In this document: in pieces, positions 1 through 8,844 of the stretch
Layout of the letters: each line of letters opens with the position of its first letter
Numbering within the stretch: position 1 is the stretch's first letter
DNA from: UBA12474 sp964549625
GTDB taxonomy: Bacteria > Babelota > Babeliae > Babelales > Babelaceae
NCBI GenBank assembly: GCA_964549625.1
Contig: CAZJVA010000005.1
Location: 1 to 39,374 of the forward strand
Direction of reading: 5' to 3'
Length of the DNA: 39,374 bases
The notes under the pieces: model-generated
The model's input: the letters and a program-made list of their open reading frames with translations, nothing else
Told to the model about the DNA's origin: nothing
Databases searched by the model: none
Program-made: the position numbers and the translations under genes

Positions 1-109
1 GTAACACACCATAAAATGCTAGTGCTAGCAACACGCTTCCCGTCATAAATTGACCCAGCCACGCCGACATAGTTCCTGCAAATAAAAAATGATCAGACTT
101 CGGCTTCAT
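1..109 (-). CDS. N-terminus of a membrane protein (partial, runs off left edge)
   Basis: An open frame starts at an ATG at 109 and continues to the left edge, giving 36 residues that begin MKPKSDHFLFAGTMSAWLGQ. A Shine-Dalgarno-like AGGGGAG (reverse complement of 113-119) lies just upstream. The visible part has a short basic start followed by a long hydrophobic stretch, as in the first membrane segment of a transporter such as an MFS protein. The family cannot be decided from this much sequence. It is divergent from the exported protein at 216. Confidence 0.6.
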   Translation of the reverse strand, partial: MKPKSDHFLFAGTMSAWLGQFMTGSVLLALAFYGVL

Positions 110-215
110 ACACTCCCCTACTTACATCAAATCATTGTCCCATCCCAGTGACCATGCTACCCTGACAAAGAAGAAAAACCAGGATACAACCACCAATAAT
201 ACAAAGGCGCACGTA

Positions 216-2138
216 ATGAAAAAGTATATTATGCTTACTATTTGTTGCTTTGTGGGTTTAACAACAGCAGCGTTTACTCCCCAAATGCCCGGACAAAATC
301 CTTTTGATACCCCATCATTGGGAATGCCCGCAGGACAAATGTCTATGCCAAGTCCAGATGACTTTGCCGCGCTCAACCAATACCTAGAAGACCTACAACA
401 AAACGACCCTGAACAGCTCAAAGAACTGGAAAGAATGGGCAATGAGCTCATCGCCTCCCTCAGCGACAAAGAACTCGAAGAATTTAGTTCGATGTTTGGC
501 GTAGATCCTCAAGAACTGCGAAAAGAGGCCGAGTCGTTTTTATCGCAAGAAACAACCCCAGAAGAAAAACCAGAAGAACGCCCCCAGGAACAAATCGAGC
601 GAAAAACAACAACCAAAAAAGAACAAGAAGCTCAAAAACAAACAGCGAAAGCAACCGCCAAAGACGCGCAAGCTGCGCAAAACGCAATTCGCACCACAAT
701 AAAAATCATTGAAGAACTACGCGCAAAAAGCACCAGCACCCCATCAATTCAAGCATATCTTCGCAACTACGACGACGACTTGGTTTTACTTATTTTTTAT
801 CTAAAACTTATCGACAACAAAGAGCATGCACAGCGCCTGCCACTTCAAGACGATGGTAAAATCATTAAAACTTTGACCAAACTTCACGAAAAAATACAAC
901 CGCTTGTTTCTCTTATAGATTCAAAAATTGAAGCGCGCATTCCTAACGAATTTGCTTTTTTTGACTTCACTAAAGCACCCTCACCACAAGAATTAAAAGC
1001 TGCCTATACGAAAAAACGAGCCGAACACGACCCTAAAAAAATTGAAGAAAAATTAACCAAAGAAGGCAAGCCCTCCCAAGTTATTCAACAAGAAATCAAG
1101 GCCGCCCGCATTGCCCAAATCGCTATTGACGAAGAATATGAACGCCTCTCTGACCCTAAAAACATCGCAGAAATAAATCGCAAAGAAGAACGATCAAAAA
1201 AAGAAATCCAAGACGCGATAAAAAACCGAGAAATACTCCTCTCCAAAGTAAGCAAGGAATTAATCAGCGCATTTTTTGACGATCGACTTATTCTCCAGCT
1301 TGAAGAGTACCTTAAAACATATGAACCAGAGCAACTAAAGCGCAAAAAGGCCCAAGAGAAAGCCATTAAAGAGCAAGAGCAAGAACAAAAAAAACGAGCT
1401 AAAGCCGCTCCTGCAAAAACTGCCGCTAGCAAAGCAGAGCCCACACTTTCCTATGGCCGCATTCCGCGACCAAGAAGTGGCGGAAGAAGCGTAGGATATC
1501 CAGGAGGATATACCCCGAGCAGTTCTCCGTCAGGTACCTTCTCCGACTTTGCCCCCACAAGAACAAGAGGCGACAGTGGCTCATCATATGGTGGAGCCAC
1601 AGGGGGCGGTACCCGCGAGGCTCCAACCTCAGTCCAAGAAGATCCATCTTTAACCACAAAATCATCTACTCTGGCTGAAGCGGCAAAAGCCGAGGGAGAA
1701 AAATTAATCAAAAAAGATCTTAAAACTTCTATGCAAGAATTTACAAAAAATTACAACGAAATAACCAGCTTACTAGGCAGCGCAACAACCAACATAACCG
1801 ACGCTACACCCGACAAAGATAGACTCACAAAATTAAAAGAATTGGCCACACAAGACAAGGCACCACAAATAATTATGATGAGCGATCGACTAGTACGTGA
1901 AGCAGAACGCATTGTTTCCCTAGCAAAAAAAGACAAGCAACTTACAACTGAACTCAAAAAATTCTTTGCCAATCAGGCAGCGGCGGAAGAAAAATTTTCC
2001 CTACTTCTCCCCAAAGACAAAGAAGCGCGGGAAAAAGCAATCAAAGAAAACCCTACCATTAAAACAATCGCCGAAAACTTCCAGAAACTCAAAGAGACGC
2101 TGGAGCCATATCAGGAAAAAACGGAACAAAAAAATTAA
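216..2138 (+). CDS. Exported protein with a degenerate J-domain-like segment
   Basis: This 640-residue protein starts at the ATG at 216, where a clear signal peptide begins (MKKYIMLTICCFVGLTTA); an upstream in-frame ATG at 135 would bury it. Residues about 80-175 are acidic and Glu/Lys/Gln-rich. Around residues 245-320 a segment resembles a J domain: ELKAAY..., then about 45 residues later a helix with DEEYERLSDP, close to the EAYEVLSDP end of J domains. The catalytic HPD tripeptide is replaced by HDP at 271-273, so ordinary Hsp70 stimulation is doubtful. Residues about 415-475 are a Gly/Ser/Pro/Arg-rich linker, and the rest is charged helix. No function is known to me. It is followed directly by a strong terminator. 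Confidence 0.75.
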   Translation: MKKYIMLTICCFVGLTTAAFTPQMPGQNPFDTPSLGMPAGQMSMPSPDDFAALNQYLEDLQQNDPEQLKELERMGNELIASLSDKELEEFSSMFGVDPQELRKEAESFLSQETTPEEKPEERPQEQIERKTTTKKEQEAQKQTAKATAKDAQAAQNAIRTTIKIIEELRAKSTSTPSIQAYLRNYDDDLVLLIFYLKLIDNKEHAQRLPLQDDGKIIKTLTKLHEKIQPLVSLIDSKIEARIPNEFAFFDFTKAPSPQELKAAYTKKRAEHDPKKIEEKLTKEGKPSQVIQQEIKAARIAQIAIDEEYERLSDPKNIAEINRKEERSKKEIQDAIKNREILLSKVSKELISAFFDDRLILQLEEYLKTYEPEQLKRKKAQEKAIKEQEQEQKKRAKAAPAKTAASKAEPTLSYGRIPRPRSGGRSVGYPGGYTPSSSPSGTFSDFAPTRTRGDSGSSYGGATGGGTREAPTSVQEDPSLTTKSSTLAEAAKAEGEKLIKKDLKTSMQEFTKNYNEITSLLGSATTNITDATPDKDRLTKLKELATQDKAPQIIMMSDRLVREAERIVSLAKKDKQLTTELKKFFANQAAAEEKFSLLLPKDKEAREKAIKENPTIKTIAENFQKLKETLEPYQEKTEQKN

Positions 2139-2183
2139 AAAACAAGAGGGGGCGGGAAAAAATTCCCGCCCCCTCTTGTTTTT
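2138..2183. terminator. Bidirectional intrinsic terminator
   Basis: A perfect 21-bp inverted repeat (2138-2158 and 2163-2183) with a 4-base loop. It has a GC-rich core (GAGGGGGCGGG) flanked by A and T runs on both sides, so it works in both directions. It sits between the convergent 216-2138 gene and ileS. Confidence 0.93.
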
Positions 2184-2192
2184 AACAATACA

Positions 2193-4982
2193 CTATACCA
2201 ATGGAGCACAACGCGCGCAGACGCCCTTCTCATCCAATTGAACAACCCACTGCCAACAACGCGGGCATTTTTCCCCCTGGGCTCGTTCTACGCGAGCACG
2301 AAAACCAGACAGCTCAGTCTCTTTAAGGTTTTCAAAGCTTCCCAGAGATATATACGAGGCTACAAACAACTCTTTCAAAAAATTAACCGTATCAAAACCC
2401 GCCGACTCAAATAAGCCAATACCCTCAAAAGAGCGTTCATCTATAAACAACGCTACTTCAAGTGGGTGCCTAATAATCCCTTGAGCACGCTGTTCCTCAA
2501 TAAGCTTAAGTCCAGCGGATCGAATATTTCTAATCTTTTTCCAATCAGCCTCATACCGCACCAGATCATAGTGCTTAAAAAACAATGCGACATCATCTAG
2601 TTGTGCAAATTTCTGCAAATGAATCGATTGATGGCCTGATCCTTGATAATGGTCTGCAACCTGCTCAGCCATAATTGAACAAATCGGTGCAAGAAGACGA
2701 TTTAAAACATCTAAAATACGCCACAAAACTGTTTGAGCTGATCGACGCGCACGTCCTTTGGCATCATCACAATACAGCCGATCTTTAACAATATCGCCAT
2801 AAAAAGCACTCACCTCACCTGAACAGTACTCCGCTATTAAACGAAACACCTCGGTCAAATCAAATCGACTATATGCTTCTGTCACAGAATTGGAGAAATC
2901 TGACAAGACATATAGAGCGTATTGATCAAGTGAAAAAAGATCTTTCAATGGTAACGCATCCTGCGCAGAATCATAATCATATAAATTTTGAAGCAAAAAA
3001 CGCGTAGTATTGCGCACTTTTCGGTAAACCGCCGAGACATTCTGAATCAATGTCTTAGAAAGAACCGCGTCGCCTTCGTTACCAATGCTGGCCACCCACA
3101 ACCGCAACCCATCAGTACCAACCTGGTCTATTAACTCACCCGGTGTTACTACATTGCCCAGAGACTTTGACATTTTACGTCCCTGCTCATCGACCGTAAA
3201 ACCATGGGTCATAATTCGCCGCATGGGAGCTTTTTGATTGATAATCATACTCGTCAACAAAGAGCTTTGAAACCAACCCCTATGCTGATCAATTCCCTCA
3301 AGGTATAAGTCCGCCGGGACCCCATTCAACTCAGCCCGCTGCTGCAACACCGCAAAATGACTAATTCCCGAATCAAACCAAACATCGAGGATATCCTGCT
3401 CTTTTCGATAATCGCTTAGCACCAATTCCGCTGGGATAACGCCTGCCGTCTGCAATTCTTCAAGAGTTACCGTATCCCAATATTCAATACCTTCGCGCGC
3501 AACACGTTCCGCTACGTATTCTACCATTTCAGGAAGAACATGATATGTTGCATCATCTTTGTGAATAAGAGCAGGAATAGGCACACCCCATCTACGCTGA
3601 CGCGAAAGGCACCACTCCCAACGATTTTCAATAGTAGATCGCAAAAAGGTACGACCTTGTGAAGGGAAAAACGATATATCCTCAAGAGATTCAACCGCTT
3701 TATCTTTTATCTGTTTGTGTTGCAAATCACAAAACCACTGCGGAGTTGCTCGAAATATCAAACCATTATGGCAACGCCAACAATGAGGATAGCTATGCCT
3801 AATAGATCCAGAGCCTAACAAGTGCCCCAACTCTTTAAGTCGCCTTAATACCCAAATCTGCCCATCCGATACAAGAACCCCTTCAAGTTCGCGTGGTTCA
3901 ATAGACCCATCATAGCGACCATCAGGTGTAATCGGCGAATAAATCGGTAAATTGTTTTTGATACCCACCTCATAGTCCACAGGACCGCAACCTGGAGCAC
4001 AGTGAACACAGGCAGTACCTTCTTCAAGACCAACATTAAGATCTTCAATCACCGGAACAACACGATCTACCAGCGGGTGACGAACCGTCAAAGCAGACAA
4101 TTGCTGAGTATTTAACTCCTCAACAACCGTATAATCAGCAACGCCCACAGCTTCCAAAACCGCCTTATACCGCTCCTTACCCAAAACATACTCAGCGTTT
4201 CCCGACTTAACACGTACATACAGCGCGCCTGGACGCACCATCACTGCTTGATTAAGAGGAATAGTCCATGGTGTTGTAGTCCAAACAACCATATAAACAC
4301 GTTCTTTGCCCACAATAGGAAAAAGAACATATACTGATGGATCCTTGCGCTCAGCGTACTCAATTTCTGCGGTAGCAAGTGCTGTAGCACAATGTGGACA
4401 CCAAGGAATTGTTTTATTTTTTCTCTGTATAAATCCTTGACGTACAAGCAATGCAAATGCACGCAAAATAGATGACTCATATTGAGGATCCATAGTAATA
4501 TACGGATTATCCCAATCCATCAACACGCCAAGTTTTTTAAATTCTTCTCGCTGAACCACAACCCAGCGATGGGCATATTCGCGACAAGCCTGTTTAAGTG
4601 CCGGCCCCTCTAACCCTACATGCTCCTGCGATACTTTTTGCTCAATAGGAAGCCCATGGCAATCCCAACCCGGAACCACCGGTACATAGAAGCCCATCAT
4701 ACGATAAGCCTTGGTGATAATATCTTTAAGAACCTTGTTGTACGCATGACCTAGGTGGATATGCCCATTGGCATAAGGAGGGCCGTCATGCAGAACAAAA
4801 GACTCAGAGCCGTGATTACATGACGTTGCATGCGCAGCAAGCCCTTCATCTTCCCATCGTTGCAACATAATAGGGTCATTATTTTTTGCATCCGCACGCA
4901 ACGAAAAGTCGGTGCGCGGCAAATTAAGGGTATCTTTAAAATCTTTTTCTGAGACTTCTTGAGACGTCACAACATCAGACAT
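2193..4982 (-). CDS. ileS: Isoleucyl-tRNA synthetase
   Basis: Charges tRNA-Ile with isoleucine in the cytoplasm, with editing of misactivated valine. The 929 residues match the bacterial class I enzyme. The ATP-binding HIGH element appears as HLGH at 76-79 within PPYANGHIHLGHA, and KMSKS lies at 603-607. The C-terminal zinc knuckle is intact (CPRCWQW, then CARC near the end). The start is the ATG at 4982, with AAGGAG at 4989-4994. The gene is transcribed alone, divergent from murD, and ends at the shared bidirectional terminator. I saw no T-box-like leader in the 138-base upstream gap. Confidence 0.98.
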   Translation of the reverse strand: MSDVVTSQEVSEKDFKDTLNLPRTDFSLRADAKNNDPIMLQRWEDEGLAAHATSCNHGSESFVLHDGPPYANGHIHLGHAYNKVLKDIITKAYRMMGFYVPVVPGWDCHGLPIEQKVSQEHVGLEGPALKQACREYAHRWVVVQREEFKKLGVLMDWDNPYITMDPQYESSILRAFALLVRQGFIQRKNKTIPWCPHCATALATAEIEYAERKDPSVYVLFPIVGKERVYMVVWTTTPWTIPLNQAVMVRPGALYVRVKSGNAEYVLGKERYKAVLEAVGVADYTVVEELNTQQLSALTVRHPLVDRVVPVIEDLNVGLEEGTACVHCAPGCGPVDYEVGIKNNLPIYSPITPDGRYDGSIEPRELEGVLVSDGQIWVLRRLKELGHLLGSGSIRHSYPHCWRCHNGLIFRATPQWFCDLQHKQIKDKAVESLEDISFFPSQGRTFLRSTIENRWEWCLSRQRRWGVPIPALIHKDDATYHVLPEMVEYVAERVAREGIEYWDTVTLEELQTAGVIPAELVLSDYRKEQDILDVWFDSGISHFAVLQQRAELNGVPADLYLEGIDQHRGWFQSSLLTSMIINQKAPMRRIMTHGFTVDEQGRKMSKSLGNVVTPGELIDQVGTDGLRLWVASIGNEGDAVLSKTLIQNVSAVYRKVRNTTRFLLQNLYDYDSAQDALPLKDLFSLDQYALYVLSDFSNSVTEAYSRFDLTEVFRLIAEYCSGEVSAFYGDIVKDRLYCDDAKGRARRSAQTVLWRILDVLNRLLAPICSIMAEQVADHYQGSGHQSIHLQKFAQLDDVALFFKHYDLVRYEADWKKIRNIRSAGLKLIEEQRAQGIIRHPLEVALFIDERSFEGIGLFESAGFDTVNFLKELFVASYISLGSFENLKETELSGFRARVERAQGEKCPRCWQWVVQLDEKGVCARCAPLV

Positions 4983-5120
4983 ACCTTACTCCTTACAACA
5001 GCACGCTCAAAAGCTCACCGGCTGTTCGCTCTTTAATGCGCATATTGGATACTTTTATGACTTTCAAAAACGCGATATACTTACCAAAAATATTCCTACT
5101 CTCTTGGTGTTTTACCTTAT

Positions 5121-6470
5121 ATGGTTACTCTATCACGAAGTTCTCTGAACTCAAAAAAAATAGGCATCTGGGGGCTGGGCATCTCAGGCCAAAAGCTCCT
5201 TAAATTCCTTGCTGGCACAAGCACTCAGCCAATTGCTATACTTGAAAAGAAAGAAATATTAGCTTCGCACACCGCAATACTTCAAGAATATCCCCACGAG
5301 TGCTATGTAGACACAACACAACGCCCCGTTTTTTTTAAAACATGCGACATTATTATTCCAAGCCCAGGCATCGCCCTAGAAAACACTGAGCTAGAAACAG
5401 GGAAAATTTGTACCGAACTTGATCTTTTTGCGCTATATAACCAAAAAACCACTATCGGTATAACTGGCTCACTCGGTAAAACCTCCATAACCACCCTACT
5501 AGCGCAACTGCTAGATACCAACACACATCACACGATAGCCGGTGGCAACATTGGAAATGGAATCATAGAAACAATTAGCACCAATGCTGACTACCTCGTT
5601 CTTGAACTCTCAAGCTTTCAACTTGAATACATTCAACACTTTGCCCCTGATATCGCAGTCATAACTAACATTTATGAAAATCACCTTGACCGCCATAAGA
5701 CATTAGAAAATTATATGCACGCCAAACTCAACATTATCAGAAATCAAAAAACGGGACAATTTGCTATTATGCCCGCCTCCTTAGCCGAGAAATACCAATT
5801 TCAGCTTCCTGGCAATAGCACACTCGTTGTCTGGGGAGAATCAGTAGGCGCAGTTCCCTCAGCAGTAATCCACGTATATGCCGATTCAAATGGTTCAATC
5901 ATACTAAAACACCAAAATACAAAAAAAGTGCTCCTTACTGCAGCTCAAGTGCCAACAATCTCCTTCGCACAAAACTGGATTATTATCACCGCCGTACTCT
6001 ACTGCCTCAATAAGCTTGAATGTTTGGCTCAATCAAACGCTATGCACATTCCCGAGCATCGCATGGAAGTCCTTAAGATGCACGGCGAAATACGATATAT
6101 TAACGATTCTAAATCTACAGTTATGCAGGCAACATGCGCAGCACTCGATCAATGCAACAAAAAAAGCACAATACTCCTACTAGGAGGACTTAGCAAAGGA
6201 GTAGACCGCACGTTATATATACCACAACTCAAAGGCGTCTTTCACATAGCCTGTTTTGGACATGAAGCAGATACACTACATGGCTCCTGCCAGACTTGCA
6301 ACATCCCCTCAAGTCAACATTCAACGCTCGAAGAAGCACTTCTTCAAGCTACAAAACTAGCTCAGGCGGGTATGACCATACTATTCTCTCCGGGGGGATC
6401 AAGTTATGATCTGTTTTCAAATTATCAATCCCGCGGAGAACACTTCAAACGACTGGTATCACAACGCTAG
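5121..6470 (+). CDS. murD: UDP-N-acetylmuramoylalanine--D-glutamate ligase
   Basis: Adds D-glutamate to UDP-MurNAc-L-Ala in cytoplasmic peptidoglycan precursor synthesis. The 449-residue length fits. The N-terminal Rossmann part has GIWGLGISG. The ATP loop at 113-122 reads GITGSLGKTS, where most Mur ligases have GTNGKTT. GGNIGN, ELSSFQLE, the HRMEVL region with DSKST, and a C-terminal SPGGSSYDLF...RG follow in family order. Several positions depart from consensus (Leu for Asn in the P-loop, GGSS for the usual A-A/C-A-S run). The order of motifs and the ftsW neighbour favour MurD over other Mur ligases. No strong ribosome-binding site precedes the ATG at 5121. A TATACT box at 5076-5081 may be its -10. 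Confidence 0.93.
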   Translation: MVTLSRSSLNSKKIGIWGLGISGQKLLKFLAGTSTQPIAILEKKEILASHTAILQEYPHECYVDTTQRPVFFKTCDIIIPSPGIALENTELETGKICTELDLFALYNQKTTIGITGSLGKTSITTLLAQLLDTNTHHTIAGGNIGNGIIETISTNADYLVLELSSFQLEYIQHFAPDIAVITNIYENHLDRHKTLENYMHAKLNIIRNQKTGQFAIMPASLAEKYQFQLPGNSTLVVWGESVGAVPSAVIHVYADSNGSIILKHQNTKKVLLTAAQVPTISFAQNWIIITAVLYCLNKLECLAQSNAMHIPEHRMEVLKMHGEIRYINDSKSTVMQATCAALDQCNKKSTILLLGGLSKGVDRTLYIPQLKGVFHIACFGHEADTLHGSCQTCNIPSSQHSTLEEALLQATKLAQAGMTILFSPGGSSYDLFSNYQSRGEHFKRLVSQR

Positions 6471-6541
6471 AACACCTTTACTTTGCACCTATTTATATTA
6501 GGCTACAGAAAAACTATCAATACTACCTACCAAGGAGCACG

Positions 6542-7645
6542 GTGGCAAAACGTTCTTCCCTGCGAATAACGCTTATCAGCATCGTCATCTCCCTAGTAAT
6601 TATCGGCCTCGTCTTTATTTATTCTTCAAGCTCATTTTACGCAACCCAACTGTATGGTGATGGCGCTTTTTTTGTTAAAAAACAGCTTGTCGGAGTAGCC
6701 TTATCAGTCATCATAATCTACATACTTGCCATGCTGCCATTAGATACGATACGCAAAGCTGCACCCCTAGCATTTATCCTCAGCCTTGGAATAACCTACG
6801 CAACATTAATACCTGGCATCGGGTCAACCATTAATGGTTCACGCCGCTGGCTACTCATCGGAGGATTTTCACTCCAACCAAGCGAGCTTCTAAAAGCCTC
6901 ATTTATCATCTATCTCGCATCTTACTTGGAGCGCAAACAAATAACCCCGGTTAAATCACATAAAATTCTCGCGCCAATACTTTTGTTACTCGCAATTTGC
7001 TGTTTCGCCCTGCTCAAGCAACCTGACTTTGGTCAAGCAGTAACACTTTCTTTTACTGCGCTTGCGCTGTTTTTTGTTGCTGGCGGCAATATTCAATACC
7101 TCCTCATGCTGGCAGCAATAGGTATAATCGGGGGAATAGCCTTAATCGTAGCAAAGCCCTATCGATTTCGACGAGTACTAATATTTATTAACCCTTGGAA
7201 AGACCCGCGAGGCGCAGGTTTTCAAATAATACAATCACTTATCGCAATAGGCTCAGGCGGATGGTGGGGTTCGGGAATAGCTCAATCAAAACAAAAGTTT
7301 TTCTACCTTCCCATGCAACACACTGATTTCATCTTCTCGGTAATTGCTGAAGAAACAGGTTTTTGGGGTGTGTTCTTTTTAATTTGCCTATTTATAGCCC
7401 TTCTGTTTACAGGAACCAGGCTTGCCCGCTCAATGACAACAACCTTTGGCACTATAACATGCCTCGGATTCACCTTTCTCGTCACCTTCCAGACCATAAT
7501 TAACATTTTTGTATCTTCCGGACTTGCGCCAACCAAGGGAATTGGGCTACCATTCATCAGCTATGGGGGTTCCTCGCTCCTCGGCCTAGCGATTCTCCTC
7601 GGGGTTGTTGTCAACGCTTCTCTCGAGGAATATGCTTACGAATAA
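6542..7645 (+). CDS. ftsW: Septal peptidoglycan glycosyltransferase FtsW (SEDS family)
   Basis: Polytopic inner-membrane SEDS protein that polymerises lipid II at the division site. The 367 residues contain about ten hydrophobic segments. The large loop includes HTDFIFSVIAEETGFWG. The C-terminal signature PTKGIGLPFISYGGSS has the PTKG form typical of FtsW rather than RodA. The start is a GTG at 6542 with AAGGAG at 6532-6537. It lies 71 bases after murD in a dcw-like fragment, but murG, which commonly follows, is absent here and a dehydrogenase gene follows instead. Confidence 0.93.
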   Translation: MAKRSSLRITLISIVISLVIIGLVFIYSSSSFYATQLYGDGAFFVKKQLVGVALSVIIIYILAMLPLDTIRKAAPLAFILSLGITYATLIPGIGSTINGSRRWLLIGGFSLQPSELLKASFIIYLASYLERKQITPVKSHKILAPILLLLAICCFALLKQPDFGQAVTLSFTALALFFVAGGNIQYLLMLAAIGIIGGIALIVAKPYRFRRVLIFINPWKDPRGAGFQIIQSLIAIGSGGWWGSGIAQSKQKFFYLPMQHTDFIFSVIAEETGFWGVFFLICLFIALLFTGTRLARSMTTTFGTITCLGFTFLVTFQTIINIFVSSGLAPTKGIGLPFISYGGSSLLGLAILLGVVVNASLEEYAYE

Positions 7646-7720
7646 AAAACCGATTGCAATCTCTTTTAAAAGTAGTAGGCTACTCAAAACTTTATGCGCC
7701 GGTGCATACAAGGGAGTGGA

Positions 7721-8650
7721 ATGGCGAGCACAATCGCAATTATTGGCACGGGACGAGTTGGCACAACAACAGCATATGCCCTGATCTTACAAAATCTTGC
7801 CAATCACATTATCTTGTTAGACACCGATGCCAAACGATGTTCTGGCGAGAGCATCGACTTATCAGACTCACTCGCATTTTCACGATCAAGTACCATTTCA
7901 TACGGCTGTTACCAAGATCTCACAGCCGCAGACATCATCATCATCACAGCTGGCCGAGCACAAAAAGATGAAAATCAAAGCCGCACTGAACTTGCTGAAG
8001 ATAACAAAGATATTATTGAATCCATTTGCGCAAAATTGCCAGAAATAAAAAAGTCCTGCTCCATCATCATTGTAACCAACCCCGTTGACCTTATGACACG
8101 CGTGGCCAAAGCAGCACTTCCAAGCCATCCGCAAACACAAATTTTTGGTTCAGGAACCTGGCTAGACACACAGCGGCTAAGACGCATCATTGCGCAAAAA
8201 GCCGCCGTTGCCCCAGAATCCGTACAAGCTTTTGTTATCGGAGAGCATGGCGACCAACAAATCGTTGCTTGGAAACATGCTAATATTGGTGGCATACCTA
8301 TTGAAGAATGGCAAATAAACAAGACCGAACAGAACAAAATTGCAGAAAAAACCCGAACGACTGTCTACGAAATTATCGAAAAAAAACAGGCAACATTTTT
8401 TGGGATAGCATCTTGCATTGCTGACATTTGCAGTGCGATTATTTTTGATGAAAAACGAATTTTACCACTCTCGTGGGCCTCTGATGCAACAAAGACATCA
8501 ATTAGTCAACCCGTAATCTTGGGGAAAAAAGGCATTGAAAAGCAGCTTTCAATTCCCCTAGAAAACAACGAACAAAAGCATCTTCACAAAAGCATCGAAC
8601 AATTAGATGCCATGTGGAAAAACCTTATTACGAAGACAGGTGGGCAGTAG
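7721..8650 (+). CDS. ldh: L-lactate dehydrogenase
   Basis: NAD-dependent interconversion of pyruvate and L-lactate, recycling NADH in fermentation. The 309-residue protein has the Rossmann glycine motif GTGRVG at 9-14. In the substrate loop Gln81 (AGRAQK) is the residue expected for lactate, whereas malate enzymes have Arg there. Other features are TNPVD, GSGTWLDTQRLR, and the catalytic GEHGD with His176. The start is the ATG at 7721, preceded by AGGGAG at 7711-7716; an upstream in-frame ATG at 7694 lacks a site. Its neighbours are ftsW upstream and a tiny membrane-protein gene 46 bases downstream. Confidence 0.9.
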   Translation: MASTIAIIGTGRVGTTTAYALILQNLANHIILLDTDAKRCSGESIDLSDSLAFSRSSTISYGCYQDLTAADIIIITAGRAQKDENQSRTELAEDNKDIIESICAKLPEIKKSCSIIIVTNPVDLMTRVAKAALPSHPQTQIFGSGTWLDTQRLRRIIAQKAAVAPESVQAFVIGEHGDQQIVAWKHANIGGIPIEEWQINKTEQNKIAEKTRTTVYEIIEKKQATFFGIASCIADICSAIIFDEKRILPLSWASDATKTSISQPVILGKKGIEKQLSIPLENNEQKHLHKSIEQLDAMWKNLITKTGGQ

Positions 8651-8696
8651 CCCAAATGAAGGCAATGGTTATACCCTCACAAACAAAGGAGAAGGT

Positions 8697-8780
8697 ATGG
8701 AAACAAATATGATGATTATGCTCGGTGTCGGCGCAGTTATACTCCTCGCAATTATCTACTACGCATTCTTCAGCAAGTAA
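8697..8780 (+). CDS. 27-residue single-span membrane peptide
   Basis: A short frame, METNMMIMLGVGAVILLAII then YYAFFSK, starts at the ATG at 8697. It has an excellent AAAGGAG at 8685-8691 and the stop TAA abuts a strong terminator 3 bases later. The hydrophobic stretch at about residues 5-24, followed by FFSK, predicts one transmembrane helix with a short basic end. It is the last gene of the murD-ftsW-ldh direction. I do not recognise it. The ribosome-binding site, spacing and terminator make a real gene likely. Confidence 0.7.
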   Translation: METNMMIMLGVGAVILLAIIYYAFFSK

Positions 8781-8782
8781 CC

Positions 8783-8840
8783 GCTAATTAAAAAAGGGTT
8801 GGCGGGTCTTTAAAGACCCGCCAACCCTTTTTTAATTAGC
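8783..8840. terminator. Bidirectional intrinsic terminator (58-base perfect palindrome)
   Basis: Arms 8783-8811 and 8812-8840 are exact reverse complements with no unpaired spacer. They contain GGGTTGGCGGGTC flanked by A and T runs. It lies between the convergent small membrane gene and the leucyl aminopeptidase gene and can terminate both. Confidence 0.95.
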
Positions 8841-8844
8841 AAAA

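Noticed and set aside
7654..7971. 105-residue frame overlapping the start of ldh
   Set aside because: It lies in another frame of a clear dehydrogenase gene and has shadow-like composition (His/Arg/Ser-rich).
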